64,000 nt of DNA from Cercospora beticola (Eukaryota > Ascomycota > Dothideomycetes > Mycosphaerellales > Mycosphaerellaceae): NCBI RefSeq assembly GCF_033473495.1, contig NC_088936.1, forward strand, positions 3,038,001-3,102,000, read 5' to 3'. Both the position numbers and the translations under genes were made by a program. Under the pieces are notes generated by a model. That model was not told the DNA's origin, searched no databases, and saw only the letters and a list, made by a program, of their open reading frames with translations. Shown one piece after another: positions 43,921 to 57,402 of the stretch (the stretch's first letter is position 1; the number at the start of each line of letters is the position of its first letter).

Positions 43921-45819
43921 ATGCGTAATCTCACTGCAGAGGCCGGCAAGAGCAGAGCCAGCACCGGCAGACTAGAGCGACAGATGGGCTTTCGCACTGG
44001 CCGCATCTTCACTCGAACATGGGAAGATGGACCTTTTGAGGCTCTACGTTGGGAGGTCGATCCCATTATCGATCAAGTGTCCGAGGCCATAGAATCAACC
44101 GAGCTCGACATCACTGCAGATGCGAAGTCCAGAATCGAACGCGCCTTCGAAGTGCTCGCACCGACTCTATGGCCTTCCGCGGACACCGACAGAACTGCCT
44201 GGCTTGTAGAAGCTGCTTCGAACAACTGGGATGGCCTCTACCCGCGGGACCTGTATCATGACGAGGAAGAAGATCACGAAATGTGAGTAGACTGGAATCG
44301 TGCTTGGGAGCGACGCACTGAATTCTTCATCAGTCTCCAAGACTTCTTCGTGGCGTGGATCGCCGAAAAGTGCCGGACCCGGGCTCGAAATCTTCAACAT
44401 GGACTGTGCAAGTCCAAATCTGGCGCAGGCGTTGCAGTAGAGCGAAAATCGGTCAAAAGAGCAGTTCATCATCAATTCGGGGATGACAATGAGTACGAGC
44501 CACCGGGACGTTCACGCAAGCGTCCAAAGACCTCCGTTCTTGAGAACGCAGCAAGTGCAATCGAGTCGACAGTGCATCCTGGAGACATCGCTGGTGGGCA
44601 TATTAACAAGCGTGTGGGACCATCACTAATGCTCACACTAAATATAGCTCCCGACAGACTGGCAACAGTCGCAGCAGTCTATGGTCCATCAGATGACCAT
44701 GTGAGCAGCCTCAGCTCCGATGTTTCGGACTGTACGAGGTCTTCCGTGCGCTGCGATGCGGGAGTCTCCACTACTCCAACAACAACGACACGACAGGGAA
44801 CTGCTGAGCCGAGTGCCCAGGCCTGTGTTATCACCAGTCTGATCCGAAACATAAACGCAAGCCCGGACTCTGATGTTGAGAACACTTGGAATGAGCAGAC
44901 CGCGCCAACGCCCAATCCGGTATGCAGCAGAAAGGCAAGCTCAATCCCGCAGTCTGAAGCCCGAGGAGAGGATGATGCGACAGACATGGCCCAGGAGCAA
45001 GACGAGAGCAGCAGAAATGCAAGCCTGGCTCCGCGTTTGGATACCAGAATGGAGAATGAGACGGCAAGCGTGCTCCATGCGCGAGATGGAAGCAGCATAA
45101 ATAAGAGCTCAATCCCGCATCTGGGACCCAGAGGTGAGGATGACACGGCAAGCATGCTCCGGAATGAGGACGAGAGCAGCACTTATGCTGAGCAACTGAC
45201 CTTATTCAATGCCATCCATGCTGTTTCCGCTTCTTCGCGTAGTCGTGCGCCAAAGATGGATCTTTCGAGACAAGCACAAGTCCAAATGTCCCCTCGCGAT
45301 ACTGAACACGGACCAATATCGGCGTTGCCATCTATCGAGGCTCCGTTAAGGCGTTCCAAGTCTCGGGAGAGGCCAGCCGCAGGGCCTTCCCCTTATCTCG
45401 CGACGGAGAGTACCTCCAGGCAGCAAAGCACCGGCTCTGCAATGACACATGCCGACTCCAGCACCGGACAACATGATAATCTTGGTCGCGCTACTTTTCG
45501 CATCAACTGGAATACACCTTCTCACTGGGACGCGAAGCTCGATGTCGACGACTATGCCGAAATGCAGGACCTCCCTACTGTTGAAGCCTTCTTCCAGCTC
45601 GTTGAAGCTCATGTGCCTCAGGAGGTGGCCCAGTTTGGGGGTCGCATTGCTCAGCTTAAGGTACAAGCGTTGGAAGCAGGAGGCGATGGTCCAAGACTGG
45701 ATCGTCGGATACTTCGGGGCGACGGAGGACGAGCTGCTATGAAGCAGATGTTGAAGAAACTGCGGGTGCGGTGCGAAATTGAAGATCCGGAGCTGGAGGT
45801 TGAGGTCGTGTGGGCTTGA
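43921..45819 (+). CDS. Uncharacterised protein, member B of a divergent paralogue pair (615 aa)
   Basis: Two exons, 43921-44282 and 44334-45819, with a 51-nt intron. Block 1 in exon 1 reads LAPTLWPSADTDRTAWLVEA then DGLYPRDLYHDEEEDHE, matching member A (LWPxxDxxRxxWLVxA, DGLYPRxLY). After the intron come a basic segment (KCRTRARNLQHGLCKSKSG) and about 350 residues of Ser/Thr-rich disorder. The disorder includes three imperfect 28-residue repeats. The C-terminal block (TVEAFFQLVEAHVPQEVAQF, ending LEVEVVWA) aligns with the end of member A. The disordered linker accounts for the larger size. No known family is recognised; conservation at both ends with a freely evolving middle suggests two folded modules on a flexible tether. 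Confidence 0.78.
44926..45180 (+). repeat. Three 84-bp tandem repeats inside the coding region
   Basis: Three imperfect copies with a period of exactly 84 bp (starting about 44926, 45010 and 45094), hence 28 residues each and frame-preserving. Units share an RKAS/RNAS/NKSS start, a central SIPQSEAR/LAPRLDTR/SIPHLGPR segment, and an acidic ExxTAS-type end closing on ESS or GSS. The repeat number may vary between strains. Confidence 0.75.
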
Positions 45820-48800
45820 AGGCTGATTGGGTCATCGCACTTTCGCGAGGCATTCGCCAAAGGCAGTTTCGACCCAAGAAATGCTGGCTACTTTGCGAAG
45901 CTGCGTATTCGACGAAGACATCTATTGTGATTGCCGCAAGCGCGCATCAGCAAGCTCAACGCAGTGTCTGGGATGGCACGAGCTGGCATTAATATCAGCT
46001 CGGGCTCCGCGGAGCTGTGGGCTTCACATTCTGCTTTCTGCCTTGATTTACTGCTAGCTCTTCGCACTGCTGCAGCCATCCCGGAGCCCCTACATGGGAC
46101 CACGACATGCTGTGCAGGCCGGCTTGCAGGCGGGGATAAGCCACCTGCTATAGGGGTCTTGTATACGCAAGCCGGACAGGATATGATTGCAGTGGAAGGC
46201 TCCAATCTCTGCGGCTGCCGGTGGAAATGAAGTGATGGACTTTCTCCTTGTAATATTCGGACAGTATGCAGGCAGTGGATTGTATTGTCCTTTCTGTCTT
46301 TTCTACAGGCGGTTGGCCAGTTGTCACAAGTTTCTGGGCGCCCGGTCAGCGTACGGAATTGATATATGTATGTTTCGAGATCGACTGCATTTCATACTTC
46401 GAAGGCTGCATTTTTAACAGTATCTGTAGAGCACCCGTGCATAGTGTAGAAACTGCAATCGATGCAAAACACGGTGAGCAAAAAAATGAAGTGGGACAAA
46501 ATCCTTTCTTGGCACTCTAAACCTGGCAGTCGCGCAGCGTTCTCAATGGTCGGCTCGGGCATGGGCGACGTAAGTTGCTATCAACAGACCAGGATATTTC
46601 CAACTTCACCTCCTTCATCACCTGGAGCATTCCTTAACGACGCGCATGCAAGAGCGCTTCAGCTTCCATCATGGTCGCTCGCAGAAGACCACGCTGCACT
46701 GTCGGCGTTCCTCGCTGCTTTACCAGGATTCGGTTGAGGAAAGGCTGATAAGACTTTGCATCCTTCAGCCTTTCTGTCGTCTCCTGTCCCGGAGGAACGA
46801 CTGAAGGCGATCGCTACGTGGACACCTGCGCGTATGCGCCAGATACGGAAGATACCAGGCGACGAGTGAGGCACAGACACGTGGAGCAATTGACGAACGA
46901 CGCGATGTTGTTCAGTAGATGGCGTGCTGCGATCGCTGGGATCCTCACCACAGTCACCGTTCTGCCGGTTTTCCCGCCGTCTCAATAGAGTAATCACCTA
47001 CAGCGGCGGTTCGAGCGTTCCATTTTCGGATCTGGACCTACGAGCTGTGCATTCTGACATGCACTGTGCCTGCCGGTTGCAGCAGAAGTTCGAATCCAGT
47101 GATGGGTTTTGCGTTCAGGCGCCGAGACACTCAAGACCCGGCAGCGACGAATGCAGACGGCTGTCAAGCACACAGAAGCGAGACATGCCGGAAGTAACGT
47201 GTGGAAGGAAACAACCTCACGGATCTCAGCAAACGCGAATGCGAAGCAGGGGCGCTGAAATTCAAATCATGCGATAAGCCGTGCAGTCTGCAGACCATTG
47301 GGGCGGGAAAGTGGCAATCTCGTATCTCGGACAGCATTCACAGAACCCAAGTGCCCAGAAACAGCTCCTGTGCAGAGAGTGCACCGCATCCTCCAGTGCT
47401 GTAAATACAGCGTGAAATTTTCTGCTTCCTGGAAATCGGAAACCCGAGCAGCCGCGCCAGAGGTTGGGCCATCCCAACGGCGACGTGTACATCGACCTTC
47501 GCGCACTGGAGCACAGAACGGCAGATGAAGCGTCTTCCTGCGATCACGCCATGGCCCAACTCGTCTCGGCTGTGTCCCTTCATGGCATGCAAAGTGAGAA
47601 ATTGACTCCATTTCAGGACTAGTGGCTGTGATATTGGCGTGCAGGCGACAGCTACTTACGATGGTGTGCTGACCGGAGTCTATCCCGGCCTGTGTCCCGC
47701 CCTGCATGGCGTGATGCTGTTCCCTTCGAATGCTCCCTCGCAAAAGGATGCAGGGCATCGAGCCAAAGTCGACTGGAAGTCTGCGACGTAGGCTGGGACG
47801 GTGGTTCTGGCACAAGTATGCACCAGGCTGTCAAGACATGACCTCCAGACGGAACTGTCTTGAGTCGGTCCCGCCGAGCTGTTTGTGAGAAGCGCAACCG
47901 CTCTAAGTTTCAGGAACGCGCTGGCGGCACTTCGGCAGTCAAAACCGACCCGTACACGCGTGTGCGAGTGTGTTGTCTTCTTACCCGGTTGGCGGGACCG
48001 GCTCACTGCAATTGGTTCATGTCTCGGCCAATCTTGAGCCTCATCGAAGATGACCTGACCCACCTTCGATGCAGTTCAGCATCATTCTCCACGGTTCCTC
48101 TGAAATGCCTGCAATATCGGCAACATGCCAGTGTGGCCCAGAACAGCCCTTCTGGCCAGAAATTGGACTTCTTCGTGAGTCGCGAACCTCGACGTAGAGG
48201 CGCAAAGACATGGCGATTTAGCTGTCAAGATCGCAAGTTGTAATGTCCTGATCGGGCTACCCTAGCGCGGCGGAACTTACTGTATTTGCCGCTTTGAGCT
48301 TCGCCGTACTGACGAGTCAGCAGAAGGGGAAGATCTGAGTGTGATCGAGATGAGAGTTCGACGCTACTGACCCGCCACGTTGGCTAGCGCGCTCAGCGAG
48401 GCGCTTTTGGGCCTTCCAGCCGGCGAAATTGCAGAGCCGCATCCTTCTCAACATCACTCCATCCTCGAATCTGCCATAGCGGCTTTACTCGGAGGCCGCT
48501 TGCCTGAACACCCCACCAGCTTGCACTCGCACACGAATTGTCGCAAGCCCAGCGTAATGGAAGCTTTAGTCACTAGTGGAGACACTGCTGGCGCTGACGC
48601 TGCTCCTGGCCACATTGTGCCTGGACGGCACCGAAGCTGCTGCAGAGAGAATGATGGGAATATGTATTCCTGTGCAACACTAGGCAAATGTCTTCCCGGA
48701 AGTGCAGAGGTGTGTCATGGCTGGGCGATGTAGAGTCTCGCCGAAATAACGAACTGACACAATGCGCGGCCGCCAGCCTTGTGCCGTGACCGTTCTTTCA

Positions 48801-49752
48801 CATGTTCTCGCGGCAAGGTTTGTCGAGCAAGCCTGCGACGTCCTGTGCGCCACCGCCTGGTGAGTGGCCATGCAACGCAGGCGTCGCGTGCAAGGAGCGG
48901 CTTGAGAGCCTATATCTACGTTGGCGATAAGAATCCCTCGCTGTCAGGAGCTAATCGAGTCGCAACAGGCAATTCATCTGCAGATGACGTTTCCTACTTG
49001 GGACTCTGCAGCTCGGGAGCCACGTGCGCCACCTCGATTCAGCAGCCGGCCCACCAGCCATTTCGTGAAATGCTCTGCTGGGAAGTACTGACGAAAGGTA
49101 CTTCGACATTCTCGAACCGTCGGTGGCACAGTCGTGTGTTCGGGCTTGCAACTCAGTTGCGTTGACACGTCGGCACGGTCACGAATCTGGCTACCTAGGC
49201 AAAGTTCGCAGCTCTTGCATCTTTGTCCGGCTGTGCTTGGGCTAGAGTAAACCACACCGTACCACCGGCATGCCACCACTGATGATGGCCCGCATTGGTC
49301 AAATTTCCCTTTTCTGGCTACCACGTGGAGCCTGCATGCTTGTGGACTTGTCACTTCGTCACTCGCGTCAGGCTGGCGAGATGAAGGAGCCCCATCGTCT
49401 GTTCTCGGCGCGTGGGCAGTCCCAACGATGTCAGGCGTCTCTAAGGCTTGGTCCATGCCTCCCAGCACATGCTTCGAGCACCACGCCTGCATGCCCAGCC
49501 GAGCCAGCCTACCCTTTTTGGCCAGCGGCGCTCTAGGCTGCGCCAAAAAAAAAGTGTCTCCTTCAGGACCTCTGTTTCGGCACCGGCTCATGTCAACGAG
49601 AGCACGATGGCCATGCTATTCAACCTTTCTGTGGCGTTGTGCAGAAGAATTAGAGGCCGCCATCATGCTCCTCTAGCATCCGTAGGGCGATCGTTGGTGT
49701 TCTTGTCTTCTCTGCTAGACAATCTGTGCCTTGTGCTCTACAGCGTCCTGCT
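45820..49752. other. Gene-poor stretch, 3.9 kb, upstream of the alpha-1,3-glucan synthase gene
   Basis: Many short ORFs occur on both strands (for example 47267-47815 minus and 48974-49591 minus), but none resembles a protein family and their composition (many Arg, Cys, His, Ser) is that of shadow frames. No transposon ends or long repeats were noticed. A B-box-like GTTCGAATCC at about 47091 has no matching tRNA. The part nearest 49752 must carry the synthase promoter; the remainder may be a long regulatory region or relic DNA. Confidence 0.5.
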
Positions 49753-52700
49753 ATGGAGTTCATGGCATGGATAATCGCATGCTTGTTGCTGGTCGTTCGC
49801 ACGACAGCGTACAAGTATGATCCCGCTCTCACAGAATACAACTTGAACCAGAATCAAACAGGCGTGAACCCCCTGGATTTCTGTAAGTAAATCAGCCATT
49901 GCATTCCGAAAGATCGAACCAAAGCAAGAGCATGAATATGTCGATTCGAGTACTTCGGCCGCGGGTATTCATCTGAGGCATGCGCTGACGACTGTCCCAG
50001 GGGGCGAATGGACCGGGCACAACTACACAGCATCGCCTGAAAACTGGCGGTTTCCATTCTACACATTGTTCCTGGACCGGTTTGTCAATGGAGACCCATA
50101 CAATGACAACATCAATGGGACAGTATTCGAGCGAGTCACAGACTCCAATCAGATGCGACATGGAGGCGACCTCCAAGGTCTGGTCGACACCCTAGACTAT
50201 TTGCAGGGCATGGGAATCAAGGTGAGCTATGGACCTACTTCTTAGTGAGGCTTCACGACGGGGAATCGCTAATAACAACCAATGCAGGCCCTTTACATCG
50301 CCGGCTCACCGTTCATGAACCAACCATGGGTATATGACTCGTACAGCCCTGTCGATTTGTCCGTTCTCGATCCTCACTTCGGCACTATCGAGATGTGGAG
50401 GCTTGCGATTGACGAGATTCATGCCCGTGGCATGTACGTGGTGCTCGACAACACCTTCGCGACACTGGGCGATCTCATTGGTTTTGATGGCTATCTGAAC
50501 GAGTCGACCCCATTCTCGTTGCAAGAGCACAAGGTCTTGTGGAAATCGTCTCGGAGGTATATGGACTTTGACATTGGTAACGACTACAACGAAACATGCC
50601 AATATCCTCGTTTCTGGAACGAGACGGGATTTCCCATCGAAGCGGAATACAAGGACCAAATGAAGGGCTGCTACAACAGCGACTTCGATCAATACGGTGA
50701 TACCGAAGCATTCGGAGTCTATCCAGATTATCGTCGCCAATTGTCGAAGTTTGCCTCCGTGCAGGATCGCCTGAGAGAATGGCACCCTCCTGTCCGCGCG
50801 AAGATCGAGCACTTCTACTGCCTGGCGATCGCTCAGCTCGATTTCGATGGATACCGCTACGATAAAGCCATCCAGTCAACGGTGGATGCTATGGCTCTTG
50901 GGAGTGCAGCCATGCGAAGGTGTGCCAGGAAATACGGCAAAGAAAACTTCTTCATCGTCGGCGAAGTGACTGGCGGAAACGCAATGGGATCCATTTATTT
51001 CGGCCGCGGACGACAACCTGATCAGATTCCTGAGAATGTGACTGTGGCTATCGGGTTGAATCATAACTCGACCAACGCATCGCAGTACTATCTCCGGCCG
51101 CAAGAGGAACATGCATTGGACGGCGGCGCTTTCCACTACACAGTCTATCGAACATTGACCAGATTCCTGGGCATGGACGGTAACCTGGAAGCTGGCTACG
51201 ACGCGCCTCGCAATGTAAGTGTCTTCGCAGCTGAACATCAGTTCTTGCTTCAAATTCTGACGATATACTGCAGTGGGTCGATCAATGGAATACCTTCATG
51301 TTGACAAACGATATGGTCAACGCGAATACTGGGAAATTTGACCCTCGTCACATGTTTGGAGTCACTAATCAGGATGTTTTCCGCTGGCCAGCTATCGAGA
51401 ATGGCATTCATCGACAACTTCTGGGGCATTTTATCACGAATCTGCTCCTACCGGGAGTGCCAAAACTTCTCTGGGGCGAAGAGCAAGAGTTTTACGTGCT
51501 TGATTCGACGAATGACAACTACATCTTCGGCCGAATGCCAATGAGCACAGCCACCGCATGGCAAACTCATGGATGCTACGGACTTGACTCTACGCAGTAT
51601 TACAAGATGCCCTGGAATGCCACCAGACACGGGTGTAACGACGACGGAGTGAGCGCTGATCACCGCGATCCTTCTGCGCCAGTCCGCAATATCCTTCGCC
51701 GGATGTACCACCTCCGGGAGGCGTACCCTGTTCTGACAAATGGATTCTTCTTACAGCAGCTCTCTAACCAAACCTGGGACGTATCTTATCAAGGTTCAAG
51801 CGGAGTCACAACTGAAACTGGACTTTGGAGCGTCTTGCGATCCGAATTTGTTGGCATGCAAAACCTGTCGACCATTGTTAACGAGACCGACATACCAACT
51901 TTGGTCGGCAGCAACTTTACCGCAAATGGAGGACGATATCGCAACAGCAGCACCATCTTTCGCGGCAACAGCACTAGAGCGAGCAGATCAATTCCTGCGA
52001 CTCCGGTCTGGCTGGTGTACTCGAACTTGAACACCAGCACAACATACCACTTCGATTGCACAGATAACACAACTGGGTTGAACACGACGTCTTTGATCGC
52101 ACCGTATCCTGCAGGGACGAGAGTCAAGAACCTTTTCCACCCGTACGACGAGCACACTTTATTGAACAGCACACAAGTTTTCGGGTTCGACAATTCGACA
52201 GACTTCAATGGATGTCTAGAATTACTGACTATGGCGGCTTATGACCATCGTGCTTACGTTCCAATCAGAAAGTGGATTGGTCCCAAGCCAATGATCACAA
52301 AGTTCACGCCTGGACACGACGCACGTCTTCTGTCCTTGAATGCCGATCCCACAGCTACCGAAGACGTAAACGTGTCGGTCGAGTTCTCCTCGGACATGGA
52401 CTGCGAAAGCGTTACGAACAGTATCAGCATTTCGTCAAAAACAGAAAGCAGCGTTTTTGCTTACGTGGACCCGGACAGCGTCAGGTGCGGCTCTTTCGAG
52501 AAAGGCCCTACACCTCTGGTAGGCCATGTGCCTTCCGTTTGGTCGTGGTCTGCGACGCTCAAGGGTGTAGCCAACGGCGTCCATCGCATGACAGTCGACC
52601 ACCCGAGAGCGGCTATCACCTCGGATCAGCTTACAATCAACGCCACCACAGAGGCCCGCGATCACTTTCTGCTGCGAGTCGGCCAACCGAACAACCCGAT

Positions 52701-55700
52701 CGTGTTCACCAGATCTGCTAACTACTCCAGTACACTGCTAGTGAAACAAAAAGACCAGCTGATGCTGAACCATTCTGCCCCAGGATCTGATCTGTACCGT
52801 TACTCGACAGACTTCGGCGGCTCATTCTCGCAATGGGCACCATACCAAGGCGGCCTGAATAACATCACTAACACTGGAGACAATCGCAAGACCTGGGACG
52901 GCGAGCACGTCCGTGTTGAGTACTTCAGTCGCTTCGCAGGATCGAGTAGCCATGTACAGCAAGCAGATCTAAGGAGCAAGGCACGCAGGTTTCCTCACAT
53001 GCATTTGAACGGCCCGTACAATGCCTATGGCTTCGACGCAGGTCTGGACAACAAGTTTCGTCTCACAGAAGACTACACATGGTCAAAGACGTATATGGCT
53101 GAATGGAGCAACAACGGGTCTGTCACACAAATCAACATCTGGGGCATGAATCCCGACGGACAGCCCGATCAGAGCATGGTCATGGGAGATATCGATCGTG
53201 ATTCCGTCCTGGATCGACTCCCACCTTCTTCGCTCGCACCCGTCGTCCTGAACATTACAGCCCCACCACCAAAGCCCTTCATCGCATGGAAGTATGTCGT
53301 GGATGATGGCAGCCTGAGATTCCGACTTGAGCCGACCGGCTCGATGTGGCAGCAACTTGGTCTTTATCTCACTTTGTGGGTGACCCCACTCATCACTGCC
53401 GCCCTCTCGGTGTGGATCTTCGTGCGAAGCTTCTACAAGATCAAGTTCAATCAAGTCGGAATCACTGAGAAGCTTGGTCTCATCCGCTTGCTTCCATACG
53501 GACTAAGAAAGCGACTTCAGCCCATGCCTGGCGAGGAACGCGAAACCCTCTTGTCCAAGCTCAAGCGCCAATCACTCATCTTTTCACGCAAGACTGAAGC
53601 TATTATGGCTCAGTCCGAATCCCGACGAAAAGTTCTCATCGCGACCATGGAGTACGACATTGAGGATTGGGCCATTAAAATCAAGATCGGCGGTCTTGGT
53701 GTGATGGCGCAGCTCATGGGTAAGAATCTCGAGCATCAGGACTTGATCTGGGTCGTACCTTGCGTCGGAGGTATCGAGTATCCAGTTGATGAAGTCGCTC
53801 TACCGATGACGGTCGCCGTTCTCGGTCAGACCTACAATGTGAACGTGCAGTATCACAAACTGCGAAATATTACTTACGTCCTCCTGGATGCCCCAATCTT
53901 CAGGCAACAGAGCAAAGAAGAACCTTACCCAGCCCGCATGGACGATCTGGAATCCGCAATCTACTATTCCGCGTGGAACCAGTGTATCGCACAGGCGCTT
54001 GGTATGTCGTGTCAAGGAAGCTCGTTCGTACATTACTGACTCCCTCACAGTCCGCTTCCCGGTCGACATGTATCATATTAACGACTACCATGGAACAGTC
54101 GCACCTCTATACCTTCTCCCTCGCACTGTTCCAGTGTGCCTGAGTCTTCAGTAAGTCAAGACTACGCATGTACGTGGACACCGAGGCTAATTTGCCCCTA
54201 GCAATGCGGAATTTCAAGGACTGTGGCCAATGCGCACGAAGAAAGAGCGCGATGAGGTTTGCTCAGTCTTCAATCTACCACCTGACATTGTTTCCGAATA
54301 TGTCCAATTCGGCGAAATCTTCAACTTGCTCCACGCTGGTGCCTCGTATCTGCGAATCCACCAGGAAGGGTGAGCATCATCGCAATTGCCTCTGGTGTGG
54401 ACACCGCTAACAAGCCTCGTAGTTTCGGTGCCGTCGGTGTGTCAAGGAAGTATGGATCACGAGCATACACCCGTTATCCAATCTTTTGGGGATTGAAGGA
54501 AGTGCAATCACTACAGAACCCAGATCCTTCTGACACTGCAGCATGGGACAAGAAAGCTGTCGCCGACAAAGACATCCGAATTGACGAGGACTTCGAGCAG
54601 CAGCGCCTCGAGTGGCGTGTGCAAGCACAAGAGTGGGCTGGACTTGAGGTCAATGCCAAAGCCGAGCTATTCGTGTTCGTGGGACGCTGGTCGATGTGAG
54701 TTCCTGAGAATGCGCAACGAGCTGCGTGGAAGAGTACTGACACCCTTGATAGGCAAAAGGGCATCGATCTGATCGCGGACGCATTCCCTGCCATTCTGGA
54801 GTCTCACCCTAACGTTCAGCTGATCGCCATTGGACCCGTCATCGACTTGCACGGAAAGTTCGCGGCACTCAAGCTAGACAGGCTTATGAATTTGTACCCC
54901 AAACGGGTATGCTCAAAGCCAGTTTTCACAGCTTTGCCACCTTTCGTCTTCTCCGGCGCTGAGTTCGCTCTCATCCCATCACGTGACGAGCCCTTTGGCT
55001 TGGTCGCAGTCGAATTCGGTAGAAAAGGAGCGCTGGGCGTAGGCGCACGAGTTGGTACGTTGAAGCCTTCCTGATTTCGCACAAAGCCATAGCTAACATT
55101 CTCTCCCTAGGTGGCCTTGGTCAGATGCCAGGTTGGTGGTACACGGTCGAATCTACAACACCATCGCATTTGCTTCACCAGTTTAAGGATGCCATTCGTG
55201 GCGCCATGAGCTCATCGCAGAAAACCAGAGCACTTATGAGAGCGCGCTCAGCAAAGCAGCGTTTCCCAGTCGCCCAGTGGGTTGAGGAATTGGAGATATT
55301 GCAATCGACTGCCATTCGAACTCACGACAGGATCGTGTCGGAAAGAAATGGCTGGTCTTCCGTGACCTTAGTCCATCCACATCCAAGCATTCATCCTACA
55401 TTGGCTAATGCCAGACACGCGTCTCACGGATTCTCCGATGGTCCCGGCCATAGCGACGATGGATTTCGAAGCGGCCTTACTTCTCGCGCATCTATGGAGT
55501 CATTGCCATCACTAACAGGGTCGGATGGAGATGCAATCACCCCACTGCGACCTTCCACGCCGACCACACCTGGAGGCACCTCGACAGGTAACCGAAGCAG
55601 CTACCCTCCACCTGTACCAGACATCCCCGATCACTATAAACGCAACTCGTTCCCCGCTTCCAGGCTCTCGCTGATAAACGTGGTCGGAGAAAAGAACGAC

Positions 55701-57377
55701 TTCAACCTGCAAAAGGTCGATCCATTCTTCACGGACTCGAACGGCCACTTCTATCGTCGCTTCAGTCGAAAACTGCAGGCTCTGGATGGCAAAAACTCCG
55801 AAAGCGACCACTGCATCGAAGACTTCCTAGTCAAGTCAGAGAAAGAATGGTTCAATGAGTTCAGAAACGCAAAATTGGGTATGCTCAAACAGGAGAGTAC
55901 CACAACTCTAGTCACCCGGCAGTCACGCCCTGCGTCAATCGCGCCCTCTGAACCTGAGACTGCCGATGGAAGCTCGATCAAGGAATCAGGCATTACTACC
56001 TCTGCTTTCGCACTAGGAGATGAGTACAAGCCACCTCGAGGTCTGGGCAAATGGATGCAAGTCAAGGTGTTCACATGGCCACTCTACGCGTACTTCCTCG
56101 CTCTCGGTCAAATCATCGCAGCCAACAGTTACCAGATCACATTGCTTACTGGAGAGGTTGGTCAGACAGCGACCAAGCTGTACGTCGTCGCATCCATCTA
56201 CCTTCTGGCTTCTATGATGTGGTGGTACCTGTTCAGACGTTTCGCATCCGTGGTGGCTCTGTCACTGCCATTCTTCTTTTACGGACTGGCATTCTTCATC
56301 GTCGGCCTAGCTCGATTCGCTCCGACGTACGTCGGCGTGGGTTGGGTGCAGAATGTCGGCACTGGATTTTATGCGCTGGCCTCGGCATCTGGTGCCCTCT
56401 TTTTCGCATTGAATTTCGGAGACGAGGGTGGTGCACCTATCAAGTCGTGGGTGTTGCGTGCCTGCCTCATCCAAGGCTCCCAGCAAATCTACGTGGTAGC
56501 TCTCTGGTACTGGGGCAGCTTTCTCTCCCGCCGCACCTCTGCAGGCATGACTGCCAACAGCGATCCTGTCGTTGGCACGTGGAAGGTCACAGCGATCACT
56601 CTGCCTATTGGCTTCGCACTTTGGCTGATTTGTCTCGTAATGTGGACCGGACTACCAGCTTACTATCGACAAGCACCAGGAAAGATGCCAAGCTTCTATC
56701 GCTCGATCGCGCGGAGAAAGGTCATCCTCTGGTTCTTCGTCACTGCCATTGTGCAGAACTTCTTCCTCAGTGCGCCATATGGTCGCAACTGGTCTTTTCT
56801 CTTCAGCAGCCAGCACGCTTCCGGATGGCAGGTGTTCGCGCTGGTAGCATTCTTCTTCATTGGCGTTTGGGCGGCATTCTGCGGGTTGTTTGCATATTTG
56901 TCCAAGTCGCACTCTTGGATTCTGCCGCTGTTCGCCATTGGTCTTGGAGCTCCTCGCTGGGCTCAAATCTGGTGGGGCACCAGCAACATCGGTCTCTGGC
57001 TCCCTTGGGCTCCTGGCAGCATCGACACTGGCACGATTTACGTCGCGAGCGCCCTGCTATCCCGATCTCTGTGGCTGTGGCTCGGTGTCCTCGATGCCGT
57101 CCAAGGCGTTGGTCTGGGCATGATCATGCTCGGCACGTTGACAAGAACGCACGTAGCGTTCGCCGTGACAGCGATGCAAGTCATTGGATCTCTCGCAACG
57201 ATGCTGGGCCGCGGTGTTGGCCCGAACAGACTCGGACCCGGGCCGATCTCTCCAGACATCAGCGGTGGCGCAGAAGCCATTTGGCAGGCTTGGTTTTGGG
57301 TGGGCTTAATTGCAAATCTTGCGTTGTGCGTTGGGTTTTACAAGTTCTTCCGGAAGGAACAGCTTACGAAGCCATGA
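49753..57377 (+). CDS. AGS1: Cell wall alpha-1,3-glucan synthase, Ags/Mok type (2371 aa)
   Basis: Nine exons (49753-49882, 50001-50221, 50288-51214, 51274-54001, 54051-54150, 54202-54369, 54423-54695, 54753-55054, 55111-57377) join in phase. After a signal peptide, a GH13 amylase-like domain spans about residues 60-540 ([26 protein letters not shown] with the nucleophile Asp, IVGEVTGGN with the acid/base Glu, VTNQDVFRW). One membrane helix lies near residue 1120. The intracellular GT5 synthase domain starts near 1205 ([21 protein letters not shown], and the EX7E element in [14 protein letters not shown]). A Ser-rich linker follows, then a multi-pass export domain from about 1930 to the end. 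The enzyme makes and exports alpha-1,3-glucan, which masks or glues the wall. Length is normal and all key motifs are intact. Intron 1 (118 nt) is the longest. Confidence 0.96.
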
Positions 57378-57402
57378 ATGATACCCATAGATGATATAAT
57401 AG

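Noticed and set aside
47070..47115. B-box-like GTTCGAATCC suggesting a tRNA gene
   Set aside because: No A box at the right distance and no pairing acceptor, D or anticodon stems around it.
47267..47815. Minus-strand ORF of 182 codons in the gene-poor region
   Set aside because: Rich in Arg, Cys, His and Ser without domain pattern, with competing ORFs on both strands; typical of a chance frame in GC-balanced DNA.
48974..49591. Minus-strand ORF of 205 codons upstream of the glucan synthase gene
   Set aside because: Composition and lack of hydrophobic periodicity argue against a folded protein; no splice or start context supports it.
56051..57394. 447-codon plus-strand ORF inside the last exon of the glucan synthase gene
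   Set aside because: It is a +1 frame shadow; the main frame carries the conserved multi-pass domain and the shadow is Arg/Cys/His-rich.
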